Source: Alphaproteobacteria bacterium (lineage in GTDB: Bacteria > Pseudomonadota > Alphaproteobacteria > Rhizobiales > Xanthobacteraceae). From it: a stretch of 64,000 nucleotides of DNA. The stretch's first letter is position 1, and the number at the start of each line of letters is the position of its first letter. A program made the translations under genes and the position numbers. Positions 55,192-63,457 of this stretch are shown here, one piece after another. The notes below the pieces were generated by a model that saw only the letters and a list, made by a program, of their open reading frames with translations, did not search any database and was not told the origin of the DNA. The stretch is taken from contig JBBCGH010000001.1 of the NCBI GenBank assembly GCA_037200445.1, positions 3,906,001-3,970,000 on the forward strand, written 5' to 3'.

Positions 55192-57255
55192 TCACTCCAC
55201 GATCACCTGGCCATACATCCAGGGATGCGGCGTGCAGAGGTAGTAATAGATACCCGGTTTGCTGAACGTGACGGTTTTCGTCTCGCCCTTGGCCAGCGCG
55301 CCCGTGGTCCACTCGGAGGTCGGGATCGCCGTCGCATCGTGCGGAATGTCACCGACATTGCTGAAGGTCAGTGTCGTGCCCGTCTTGATGCGGGTTCGCG
55401 ACGGCGCGAAGCTGTACTCGACATTGTTGGCGCCGATCCTGATCGTATCGACACCGCTGACGATCGCCCCTGTCGGACCCGCGACGGTTGGAGGCGGAGG
55501 CGGCGCCCAGAGCGGACCGAGCTGGCCCTTGAGCGAGAACGTCCAGACCGCATCGCCGTAGGCACTGCTCTGCATCGAATTGCCGCCGGCCGCGATGGTG
55601 ATGTACTGCTCGCCATCCACCTCATAGACGACGGGCGGAGCGTCGGCGCCAAAGCCGGTCTGGAAGCGGAGCAGTTCTGCGCCGGTCTTGGCGTCGAGCG
55701 CGAGGAAGTTGCCATCCGGCTCGCCTCTGAGCACCAGGCCGCCCGCTGTGACGGTCGAGCCGCCGCCGCCGCCGACGCGGTATGGCGTCTTGTGCTGCCA
55801 GGCGATCTTGTTGGTCCTGGCGTCGATGGCGGTGAACGTGCCGCTCATCGGCGAGCCGATCGGCGCAGACTGCCCGCCGCCGGTGTAGCGCAGTCCAAGC
55901 TTGTATCTATCGCTATAGCGCGTGAACGCGCTCGTGCGCACCGTTCCCGGCACATAGAGATATCCGGTGTCGGGGCTATAGGGCATTGGCGACCAGTTGG
56001 TACCGCCGATTCCCGAAGGTTGAATCAGGACCGGGGTTTCCCAGAACGGCGTGTAGATGCAGCCGGCCTCCTCGTAGCCCGGCAGCTTCTCGGCGCATTG
56101 GGGCACGGTCGCATCGCCGACCGGGATCGGCTGCGTCTTGGCGGTCTTCTGCCGCGGCTCCTGCGGCACCGGCTTCTCCTCGATGCCGATCAGCGGTTTT
56201 CCGTTGGTGCGGTCGAGGATGTAGACCCAGCCGGTGCGTCCCGCTTCGGCGATCCCCTTGCGGGGCTCGCCGTTGATCACGGTGTCGAACAGCACGACGG
56301 GGCTTGCGGCGTCATAGTCCCAGATGTCGTGATGCACCTGCTGGAAGTGCCAGACGTATTCGCCGGTCTTCGCCTTCAAGGCAACGATCGACGTACAGAA
56401 CAGATTGTCGCCCTCACGCATCGAGCCGTCGTAGTCCGGCCCGCAATTGCCCACCGCGAAATAGACGAGCCCAAGTTCCGGATCGAGCGCCGGCGTGTTC
56501 CAGATTGCGGCGCCGCCGCGCATCGCATGATCAGTGCCGGGGGGCCAGGTATCGGCGCCGACATCGCCCGGACCGGGCAGCGTATACCAGCGCCATTTGA
56601 TTTCGCCGGTCTTGGCGTCGAGCGCCGTCAACCGGCCGCGCACGCCGAACTCGCCGCCGGTGATGCCGCTGTAGATGATCCCTTCGTAATAGAGCGGTGC
56701 ACTGGTGACGCCGTAACCGTTTTCCCATTTTTCGAGCGGCGTTTTCCATGCGACTTTGCCGGTCTTCATGTCGAGCGCCACAACGTTGGCGTCGAGCTGA
56801 CCGAGGTAGATGTGTCCATCGCCCATCGCGAGACCGCGATTGACCCATCCGCAGCACACGGTCGAAATCTGCTGGTTGATGCCGGACCAGTATTCCCAGA
56901 TGATTTCGCCGGTCTTTGCGTTGAGCGCGAAGACGTCATCATTGCCGGTGACGACATACATGATGCCGTCCTTGACCAGCGGGGAAGCCTCGAAAGAATA
57001 TTTGCCGCCGACGCCGGAGCCCTTCAGGCGTGTCATCCACGCGCCCTTGAGCTTGCCGACATTCGTCGTGTCGATCTGCTTCAGTGTTGAGTAGCGCTGG
57101 TTGGTCAGATTGCCGCCATTCGTAACCCAGTCCTTGCCGACCGGACTACGGAGCAGCCGGTCGATCTCGGCATCCGCCAAGGCCGGCGCACATCCGATGA
57201 TCAACAAGCCGAGAGAGAGGAATGCGGCAACAGCTTGCCGCGCAGGACAAAACAT
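55192..57255 (-). CDS. PQQ-dependent dehydrogenase with fused C-terminal cupredoxin domain
   Basis: A 687-residue periplasmic quinoprotein with a signal peptide ending ALADA. An eight-bladed propeller carries the adjacent-cysteine PQQ pocket (C134-C135 in STVCCGWVNRG), W-docking repeats such as LDAKTGEIKWRWY, and the catalytic WDYD (D313, D315). Residues ~600-687 form a blue-copper domain with ligands H639, C674, H677 and M680 (DIPHDAT; YYYLCTPHPWMYGQV). There is no CxxCH haem, so the cupredoxin probably replaces the cytochrome domain of type II quinohaemoproteins. The substrate is probably an alcohol or aldehyde. The start at 57255 follows AAGGGGGCGCCC. First gene of a four-gene operon. Confidence 0.9.
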   Translation of the reverse strand: MFCPARQAVAAFLSLGLLIIGCAPALADAEIDRLLRSPVGKDWVTNGGNLTNQRYSTLKQIDTTNVGKLKGAWMTRLKGSGVGGKYSFEASPLVKDGIMYVVTGNDDVFALNAKTGEIIWEYWSGINQQISTVCCGWVNRGLAMGDGHIYLGQLDANVVALDMKTGKVAWKTPLEKWENGYGVTSAPLYYEGIIYSGITGGEFGVRGRLTALDAKTGEIKWRWYTLPGPGDVGADTWPPGTDHAMRGGAAIWNTPALDPELGLVYFAVGNCGPDYDGSMREGDNLFCTSIVALKAKTGEYVWHFQQVHHDIWDYDAASPVVLFDTVINGEPRKGIAEAGRTGWVYILDRTNGKPLIGIEEKPVPQEPRQKTAKTQPIPVGDATVPQCAEKLPGYEEAGCIYTPFWETPVLIQPSGIGGTNWSPMPYSPDTGYLYVPGTVRTSAFTRYSDRYKLGLRYTGGGQSAPIGSPMSGTFTAIDARTNKIAWQHKTPYRVGGGGGSTVTAGGLVLRGEPDGNFLALDAKTGAELLRFQTGFGADAPPVVYEVDGEQYITIAAGGNSMQSSAYGDAVWTFSLKGQLGPLWAPPPPPTVAGPTGAIVSGVDTIRIGANNVEYSFAPSRTRIKTGTTLTFSNVGDIPHDATAIPTSEWTTGALAKGETKTVTFSKPGIYYYLCTPHPWMYGQVIVE

Positions 57256-57389
57256 GGGCGCCCCCTTTTTTGCCACTGGCGTTTGGTCAGCCAGTACCTG
57301 CGAGCTTACAGCCCGCTGGCGGACTCACCACACGCGTTGAAGATGGGCTCCTTTGCGAAAAACGGAGGTCGCGATTGTGAGTTCGCGCG

Positions 57390-58358
57390 CTACTCTACCT
57401 TGATACCCGCCGACTTGATGATCGGCCACCATTTCTCGATCTCGGTTCGGTAGAAGGCACCGAGCGCCTCGGATGTTTGCGTCTCGGGCGGCGGAATGTC
57501 CTGCCCGAGGTCGGCAAGCTTCTGCTTGACGGCCGGGTCGGCAAGCGCTTCGAGCGCGGCCGCGGAGAATTTCGCGATCACATCCTTCGGGGTGCCTTTC
57601 GGCATCCACATTCCATACCACGCGACGACGTGGACGCCGGGCGCGCCCGCCTCGTCGACGGTCGGGATCTCCGGCGCCGCTGCAAGGCGCTTCCCATCCG
57701 CGACCGCATAGGCGCGCAACAACCCCTGCCGGATATAGGGTAGCGCGGAAATCGCCTGATCGATCGACAGATCGATATGGCCCGCCACCACGTCGCGCAT
57801 CACGTCGGAGGACCCCGCCTTGTACGGCACGAACGTGAACGAGGTGCCGGTCACCTTCTGGAAATAGACGCCGCCGACGTGCTGGCCCGAGCCCGCTCCG
57901 CCGGTGCCTTCGGTCGCCTTGTCGGGATTGGCCTTCAGCCACGCGATCAGCTCGGTGAGCGTCGGCGGCAGCGCGTTCTTGCCGACGATGATGTACGGGT
58001 TGCCGGACAGCCGCGCGACCGGCTCGAAATCATCCACATAGGAGAACGGCGTCTTGTAGATCGCGCTGTTGACCACATGCGAGGCCCAGTTGCCGATCAC
58101 CAGCGTGTAGCCGTCGGGCGCCGCACGCGCGACGCGGCCGATGCCGATCGTACCCGCGCCGCCGGTCACGTTCTCGATCACGATCTGCTGGCCGAGTATC
58201 TGCGACATGCGTTGCGCGAGAATGCGCGCCAGCGCATCGGTCGGCCCGCCCGCGCCGAACGGCACGATCATGGTGATCGGCCGCGACGGATAAGGCTGCG
58301 CCGCAGCGCTGGTGATTGCCGCCAGCAGCAGGCCGACAATGGCGAAAAGTCTCTTCAT
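57390..58358 (-). CDS. TctC/Bug-family substrate-binding protein, second copy
   Basis: A 322-residue Bug protein with a signal peptide ending AAAQ. Family motifs are YPSRPITMIVPFGAGGPTDA at the mature N-terminus, NVTGGAGTIGIGRVARAAPDG, and FTFVPYKAGSSDVMRDVVAGH. It is only distantly similar to the copy at 45792. No TctA or TctB lies beside it. It is divergent from a fumarylacetoacetate-hydrolase gene, so its ligand may be an aromatic or dicarboxylic acid. The ATG at 58358 follows GGGAG. Confidence 0.9.
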   Translation of the reverse strand: MKRLFAIVGLLLAAITSAAAQPYPSRPITMIVPFGAGGPTDALARILAQRMSQILGQQIVIENVTGGAGTIGIGRVARAAPDGYTLVIGNWASHVVNSAIYKTPFSYVDDFEPVARLSGNPYIIVGKNALPPTLTELIAWLKANPDKATEGTGGAGSGQHVGGVYFQKVTGTSFTFVPYKAGSSDVMRDVVAGHIDLSIDQAISALPYIRQGLLRAYAVADGKRLAAAPEIPTVDEAGAPGVHVVAWYGMWMPKGTPKDVIAKFSAAALEALADPAVKQKLADLGQDIPPPETQTSEALGAFYRTEIEKWWPIIKSAGIKVE

Positions 58359-58501
58359 GGCCGCACGCTCCCTCAAAGATCGCGCCCTGATCATAGAGCA
58401 TGCCAGATTCATGCCCGCCGCGTCTTGCCGCGCGCACGCCGCCGAAGCATAGTCACGACTGACGCCCGCTATCCATTCCAACAATCCTTTGAGGGGGAAA
58501 C

Positions 58502-59350
58502 ATGAAGCTCGTCCGCTTCGGCGCGCCCGGCCGCGAAAAGCCCGGCATCGTGGACAAAGACGGCAAAATCCGCGACCTGTCGAAAATCGTGCCCGACATC
58601 GCCGGCGAGACGCTCTCGCCGAAGGGCCTCGCCAGGCTCAAGAAGATCGACACCTCCAAGCTCCCCATCGTCAAGGCCGGCACGCGGCTCGGCCCCTGCG
58701 TCGGCGGCATGCGCCACTTCATCGCGATCGGGCTCAACTATGCGGACCACGCGGCCGAAACCGGCGCGGCGATCCCGAAGGAACCCATCATCTTCCAGAA
58801 GGCGCCGACCTCGCTGTGCGGGGCGAACGACGACACGATCATCCCGAAGGGCTCGACCAAGCTCGACTGGGAGGTCGAGATCGCGATCGTGATCGGCAGC
58901 CGCGCGCGCTATCTTTCCAAGAAGGACGCGCTCGACGCCGTCGCCGGCTACTGCATCTGCAACGACGTCTCGGAGCGCCAGTTCCAGATCGAGCGCGGCG
59001 GCCAGTGGACCAAGGGCAAGGGCTGCGAGAGTTTCGGCCCGCTCGGGCCGTGGCTGGTCACCAAGGACGAGATCAAGGACGTGCAGAAGCTTGACATGTG
59101 GCTGGACGTGAACGGCGAGAAGGCGCAGCGCGGCAATACGAAGACGATGATCTTCGGCATTGCGCACATCGTCTGGTACTGCTCGCAGTTCTTCGTGATG
59201 GAGCCGGGCGACGTGATCACCACCGGCACCCCGCCGGGCGTCGGCCTCGGCATGAAGCCGCCGAAGTTCCTGAAAGCCGGCGATGTCGTCACGCTCGGCA
59301 TCGAAGGGCTGGGTGAGCAGAGGCAGAAGGTGGTGAAGTTCAAGATGTAA
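58502..59350 (+). CDS. fumarylacetoacetate hydrolase-family protein
   Basis: A 282-residue FAH-fold enzyme. The active-site region is FIAIGLNYADHAAETG, metal ligands lie in LDWEVEIAIVIG and GYCICNDVSERQFQ, and the C-terminal GDVITTGTPPGVGLG loop is typical. Members split C-C bonds in aromatic degradation (fumarylpyruvate, ureidoglycolate lyase-like or 2-hydroxyhepta-dienedioate isomerase). It is divergent from the Bug protein, which may feed the same pathway. The ATG at 58502 follows GAGGGGGAAAC. Confidence 0.9.
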   Translation: MKLVRFGAPGREKPGIVDKDGKIRDLSKIVPDIAGETLSPKGLARLKKIDTSKLPIVKAGTRLGPCVGGMRHFIAIGLNYADHAAETGAAIPKEPIIFQKAPTSLCGANDDTIIPKGSTKLDWEVEIAIVIGSRARYLSKKDALDAVAGYCICNDVSERQFQIERGGQWTKGKGCESFGPLGPWLVTKDEIKDVQKLDMWLDVNGEKAQRGNTKTMIFGIAHIVWYCSQFFVMEPGDVITTGTPPGVGLGMKPPKFLKAGDVVTLGIEGLGEQRQKVVKFKM

Positions 59351-59847
59351 TCCTAGCCAACGCTCCGCCGCCCGCTTGTAACGGCGCGCGGGCCTGCGCC
59401 TCATTCCCTTTCCTCCCCTCGGCAATGAGGGGAGCGGAGCGCCGCGAAGCGCACCTACCATCCGCGCATGCGAGGCGCGGCGCGCGTTTGCGAAACGCGC
59501 TCGCCTCGCGGCGCTCCACCAGCGGCTCTCGCGAATGCCTTTCGGCGTTCGCTCAGCTCCGATCCGCGCTTGCGTGTCCCCGCGATGAACCGGGGCCGTC
59601 AGCGATGCTCCTCGCACAGGGGCCGTAGTACCCCCAGGGCGGGTTACCGGAGCCGCCCGGGTGACCGGTTGCGAGCCGGCCGCGCGGGCGCCGCGCCAGC
59701 GGGCCGCGGATCGCTCCGCTGCCTGCCGCCGGAGGAGAACGCCGCATCTCCAGCGCCGCCTCCGGCCTGCTCCGCCACCAGAACGCCTCATGATGGCGCC
59801 CCTCGGCGAACAGGGTAATGTGTGTATAATCCTACGATAGGATCAAG
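59351..59847. other. gene-free, very GC-rich intergenic stretch
   Basis: About 500 bases without a supported gene. It holds many short palindromes and runs such as GCGCGGCGCGCG. Near its right edge a TATAAT (59825-59830) lies beside a perfect ATCCTA/TAGGAT dyad around CGA (59829-59843). Similar GC-rich spacers are common near rhizobial gene ends. The region may hold remnants of an older gene, but no protein family is recognisable. It separates core genes from the restriction-modification module. Confidence 0.5.
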
Positions 59848-60022
59848 TCAAGAGGCAACGGCCGGCATCTTGCCCTGCCAGTAGAACGGCCGTGTGGCCC
59901 ATCTCGGCGACGCCGCCGCCGACCGCGTCGAGCACTTCGAAGGCGGGGGTGAGCTCGCCCGCGGCGTGCACGGTCACCTGCATGCGGCCGCCGGAGAGCG
60001 CCGCGATGCGCTCGGCGACGAG
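59848..60022 (-). pseudogene. dctP: TRAP-transporter substrate-binding protein DctP, short decayed fragment
   Basis: About 58 codons match the DctP family: AERIAALSGGRMQVTVHAAG, ELTPAFEVLDAVGGGVAEMG, HTA, then one frame away FYWQGKMPAVAS and a stop. In intact DctP this segment lies near residues 50-110, so both ends of the gene are gone. One frameshift lies between HTA and FYW. No DctQ or DctM gene is near. It was probably cut by the arrival of the adjacent restriction-modification module. Confidence 0.75.
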
Positions 60023-60068
60023 GCAACGATGCTTCAGCAACCGGCTACAACTCTTCTGTCGTCCAGCT

Positions 60069-61157
60069 CTACTCCCCTCCTGGAGAAGACTTGGAGCGTC
60101 GGCCCTTGCTCTTCGGCTTTTTGAGAGACCGTATTCCTTTAGCTCTTCGCGGTTTTGAGGAGATGCCCTCGATAGGTGGATAGGGCTGATACAAAGCGGA
60201 TGACTGAATCTTCAAAGGCAAATCGTGAAGTGCCGACGCGTACGCTGCAACGAAATCGGTGCGCGAGACCATCTCAAACTGTGCAATGTAAATATACTGG
60301 TGTTTGGCTTCCGCTGGATCCGTCGATCCAGTTTTGCGAACGACCTTCAAGACGATGGGGAGCACCGCGTCAATCGCATCCTCGCCCGACAATGAGTTCG
60401 TAAGCGCGAACGCAATCTTTATCTGTTCTCTTATTTGATGCTCCAGAATGCGCTCGCCGATTTGCTTCGCTTCGACAGTCACGTAAGCTCGCAGCCGGTT
60501 ACCCTCCGCATCCTTGATGGAAGCGATGAAGGTCGCGTCGATCTCAGGCTGAGTTTTGACCGAAACTTGGAGGTGCGCCAGTGTATCGACAACGAGACCT
60601 GATTTCGCTGCTTCTATCGCGAGGTGCGTCTCGATCAACCTCTGGGCGACGGCCACTTGTATGAGCCACGGTTCGTCGGCGCGACCCAACTTGCGCGCTT
60701 CGACCGGGATCGACAAGGCTTCAAATGGAAGAACGACGAGATCAACTGCCGGATCGAAGCGATTTGGAAATGGCAACTCTTGAGATGGGTCGAACTGAAT
60801 GAACTCGAAAACTTGCTCATCTCCATACACCTGCCTTGCCGTCACGCCCAAATCGCGCAGCCGTTTAGGCCAATTCTTGTTGCATGTATCTTTGCGAATG
60901 AAGTCCTTCAAGAAGTTTGCAGGATTCTTTGTGCCTAGCTTCTTGCCTTTTTTGCCTTCATTTCGGGAATTCCTTAGATGAATGGCCTCGATAAGCGAGT
61001 CGCTATTGACGATCATTCTGCGGGGTGGCGGCCATGTATCCGTACCTAGCAACTTGTCGAACACGATTTCGATGACTTCGGGCTTTTTCGATTGGACAAC
61101 ACTGTCCGCTACTTCGGGCACGTCTAAGTCGTCTTCGATCTCGACCTCGTCGGCCAT
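60069..61157 (-). CDS. putative restriction endonuclease subunit with a PD-(D/E)XK-like core
   Basis: A 362-residue soluble protein. Residues 205-231 contain EIDATFIASIKDAEGN followed by YVTVEAKQ, a D-(x)n-ExK arrangement fitting the PD-(D/E)XK nuclease fold (D207, E229, K231). The C-terminus is very basic (KPRRAKGIRSLKKPKSKGRR), suiting DNA binding. It is last in a minus-strand run vsr, methyltransferase, nuclease-like, this gene. Base composition is lower in GC than the flanking genome, and lysine and phenylalanine are frequent. Assignment as a restriction enzyme rests on context plus motif, not on a recognised family. The start follows GAGGTGG. Confidence 0.6.
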   Translation of the reverse strand: MADEVEIEDDLDVPEVADSVVQSKKPEVIEIVFDKLLGTDTWPPPRRMIVNSDSLIEAIHLRNSRNEGKKGKKLGTKNPANFLKDFIRKDTCNKNWPKRLRDLGVTARQVYGDEQVFEFIQFDPSQELPFPNRFDPAVDLVVLPFEALSIPVEARKLGRADEPWLIQVAVAQRLIETHLAIEAAKSGLVVDTLAHLQVSVKTQPEIDATFIASIKDAEGNRLRAYVTVEAKQIGERILEHQIREQIKIAFALTNSLSGEDAIDAVLPIVLKVVRKTGSTDPAEAKHQYIYIAQFEMVSRTDFVAAYASALHDLPLKIQSSALYQPYPPIEGISSKPRRAKGIRSLKKPKSKGRRSKSSPGGE

Positions 61158-61205
61158 TCCACCTCGCTTTGACGAACGGAAGTTCCTACCGATTCGGTCG
61201 GCTTG

Positions 61206-62003
61206 CTAACGGTAAGCTCGGATGGCGTCTGGGTTGAGAGCGTCGGCGGGAACAAGCTGGTAGTGTTTCTCCTCCACAACTTTGACTTCGCCGCCCTGAA
61301 GAGTCAGTTCGAACAGGGCGATAATACCACCGCCCATGAATTGCGCGGCAATGGGCCGACAACGCACACCGGCGAACTCCTGTTCGGCATATCGGATGTC
61401 TTGAGCTGTTTGAACAACGCCTATTTGGTCTTTGCCGCCCTTTGCCTGAACGGGAATGACGTAATGACAACCGTGCTTGTCCAGACCAATGTAGAGTTCG
61501 TCGATTTCAATTTGACCAACACCTTTGACCGTCGTGCGCAGATGGTTTTGAAGGCTGTAAGTCGTCAGTCCCAAAAATGTGTCGATCAAGCGGTTATAGC
61601 GGACGATCGCGAGGAGTGCCTGTTCATCGTCGAGAGCATATGCACGAATTAGCTCAGGCGTAGCATCTGGAATGGCAATCGTTGCCAATGCCTCGCTTGG
61701 CTTGATGCGAGTCGCGGGAACGAGCTTGAACACATATTTGGCTCGCCCGGCGCCATCGATAATCCATTCCCGTCCATCTGGTTGCGTAGCAAGAAGTCGA
61801 GGCGGCATAGCGGTGCGATAGCGGACAGAATAAACGACATCGCCGAGGTTTTTCGGAAGCGTGATCTTGAGTTCTTCGGCGGCGCTTTCGAGGTCAGTAC
61901 GCTCGAACGGTACTTCGGTGTCGCCTAGCTTGTATCGGTCGAAAAAGATCTTCTCGATGATAGCCAAGTAGCGACTGGCTTGGACAGCAGGTAAATCAGC
62001 CAT
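61206..62003 (-). CDS. putative restriction endonuclease, second PD-(D/E)XK-like protein
   Basis: A 265-residue soluble protein. Residues 166-188 read EIDELYIGLDKHGCHY then VIPVQAKGGKD, a D-(x)n-QAK core (D168, K188) like that of the neighbouring protein but with Gln at the acidic position. DVVYSVRYRTAMPPRLLATQ may be a specificity region. It is cotranscribed with a C5-methyltransferase and Vsr. It could be the main restriction enzyme or one subunit of a pair. Its ATG overlaps the stop of a tiny ORF by eight bases, showing tight coupling to the methyltransferase. Confidence 0.65.
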   Translation of the reverse strand: MADLPAVQASRYLAIIEKIFFDRYKLGDTEVPFERTDLESAAEELKITLPKNLGDVVYSVRYRTAMPPRLLATQPDGREWIIDGAGRAKYVFKLVPATRIKPSEALATIAIPDATPELIRAYALDDEQALLAIVRYNRLIDTFLGLTTYSLQNHLRTTVKGVGQIEIDELYIGLDKHGCHYVIPVQAKGGKDQIGVVQTAQDIRYAEQEFAGVRCRPIAAQFMGGGIIALFELTLQGGEVKVVEEKHYQLVPADALNPDAIRAYR

Positions 62004-62106
62004 TAGCGGCTACCCCGAGCCGTACACTGACGTCTTCGATTTCGTATTGCTTGCGCAGATCGTCGATATCGAGTTCGATTTTTGTGTTTTCATCGAGCTC
62101 ATACAC
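61996..62106 (-). CDS. 36-codon acidic ORF, either a small protein or the true methyltransferase C-terminus
   Basis: A GTG at 62106 opens VYELDENTKIELDIDDLRKQ then YEIEDVSVRLGVAANG. It overlaps the methyltransferase stop by eight bases and the next gene's start by eight bases. Codon use and acidic helical composition look like real protein. Removing one G at the GG just before it would fuse it in frame to the methyltransferase. Given the +1 insertions elsewhere in this sequence, a C-terminal extension is as likely as a free peptide. Confidence 0.4.
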   Translation of the reverse strand: MYELDENTKIELDIDDLRKQYEIEDVSVRLGVAANG

Positions 62107-63430
62107 CTGCAGTCACCATAGCTGCGAGCCGAGCTGCCTCTGTTTCCGCTTGAGAGCGTTTGCGTGCGCCGCTCTTTCGATCTCGGCGAGTGTTCGGGGC
62201 CGCTATTCCAAAATGGCGAGCGGCTTCCGACATTTCCATTCGCAGTAGCGCTTCGTCGCCAAGAGCTACCGTTCGATGAGAGCGGAGCAGTTCTGCATTC
62301 AAAGCGCCTGCGATCTCTCTCCCGATGGCGCGAGCGAGTGGCGGGGGAACGGCATTTCCAACTTGGCGCGCCCCATGCCACTTCGTCGCATGAAATCTGA
62401 ACCAGTCAGGAAACCCGTGCAATCGCGCCATCTCGCGCACAGTGACGCATCGCGCATACTTGTAGTGGATTGGACGGGGACTCGTAAAAGCGCCACGCGC
62501 ACCGTCCGTTCCCGCTCTAAGGGTGTTGGATAGTCCGCACGCCTCTAACCGGAAGAAGCGCGATATTGGCTCGACAGTTCCGGGGAGAGTATCGTCGAAG
62601 CGGCTCCGAGAAATAGGCGTGTGCCCAGTCTGGAAGGACGACGTTAGCATTAGCGGATTCCAATCGCGCATATGTCCATAGTGCCACGCATCATTCGTCA
62701 AGCAGCGCAACTCACGTGCGTACGTGCTGGGCGTTCCCCACTTGAACGACTGAACAGCATCGCCATCACGAAGTGCCGCGTAAATTTCCGCATTTGGGAC
62801 ATCTTGCAACGCATCCTCGCAAGTCGGTCCTCGCGGAAGCCCAAGTTGGGGATCGTCGGCTGGCGACGTTCTCCGCTGAGGATATTCTGGAAACCGCTCA
62901 CCCTTCTTTGCTCCCATCAAAATCAACCGTTCGCGATATTGGGGCACGCCAAAATGAGCTGCGTTGAGTACCTCCCAAGGAAGTTGAACCGCATATCCCG
63001 CGTCGTCGAAAGCTGTCACGAGTTCGTTCAGAAACGCGCGGTGCCTCCCGATCGTAAGGCCTTTTACGTTCTCAAATACAAAGGTACGCGCGCCCAACTC
63101 TGCGACCAAGCGCACGAAGTCGCGGACAAGGGAATTCCTTGGATCATCGAGAGCGCGATGCCCGATCAGCGAAAAGCCTTGGCAAGGAGGACCGCCGAAC
63201 ACACAGTCAACGGCTCGATTCCCAATACCGGCGGCGGCGCGCACTTCTCTTGCAGTTAGGCCTTTGATCGAACGCGGAATGATCGCACATTCCGGGAAAT
63301 TGAACTTGTGGACCGCGCAGTGAATTGGGTCGACTTCAACGGCGGCAACGACGTCGAATCCGGCCTGCTCGAAACCAAGGCTCAAGCCCCCGGCTCCGGC
63401 GAAGAGGTCAATTCCTATCAGACGCGCCAT
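62099..63430 (-). CDS. DNA (cytosine-5)-methyltransferase
   Basis: A 443-residue C5-cytosine methyltransferase with all core motifs in order: I DLFAGAGGLSLGFEQAG, IV VFGGPPCQGFSLIG with the catalytic Cys, VI FENVKGL, VIII QYRERLILMG, IX-X MARLHGFPDWFRF and VGNAVPPPLARAIG. The region between VIII and IX (about residues 180-330) is the target-recognition domain; the site cannot be read from sequence. It protects host DNA from the linked nuclease. It follows vsr by 27 bases and has lower GC than the core genome. Confidence 0.93.
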   Translation of the reverse strand: MARLIGIDLFAGAGGLSLGFEQAGFDVVAAVEVDPIHCAVHKFNFPECAIIPRSIKGLTAREVRAAAGIGNRAVDCVFGGPPCQGFSLIGHRALDDPRNSLVRDFVRLVAELGARTFVFENVKGLTIGRHRAFLNELVTAFDDAGYAVQLPWEVLNAAHFGVPQYRERLILMGAKKGERFPEYPQRRTSPADDPQLGLPRGPTCEDALQDVPNAEIYAALRDGDAVQSFKWGTPSTYARELRCLTNDAWHYGHMRDWNPLMLTSSFQTGHTPISRSRFDDTLPGTVEPISRFFRLEACGLSNTLRAGTDGARGAFTSPRPIHYKYARCVTVREMARLHGFPDWFRFHATKWHGARQVGNAVPPPLARAIGREIAGALNAELLRSHRTVALGDEALLRMEMSEAARHFGIAAPNTRRDRKSGARKRSQAETEAARLAAMVTAGV

Positions 63431-63457
63431 GGTCCCCTCGAAACATCCAACACGATC

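Noticed and set aside
55225-57090. 621-codon plus-strand frame opposite the PQQ dehydrogenase
   Set aside because: The minus strand encodes a complete quinoprotein with catalytic and metal residues; the opposing frame is an antisense shadow without motifs.
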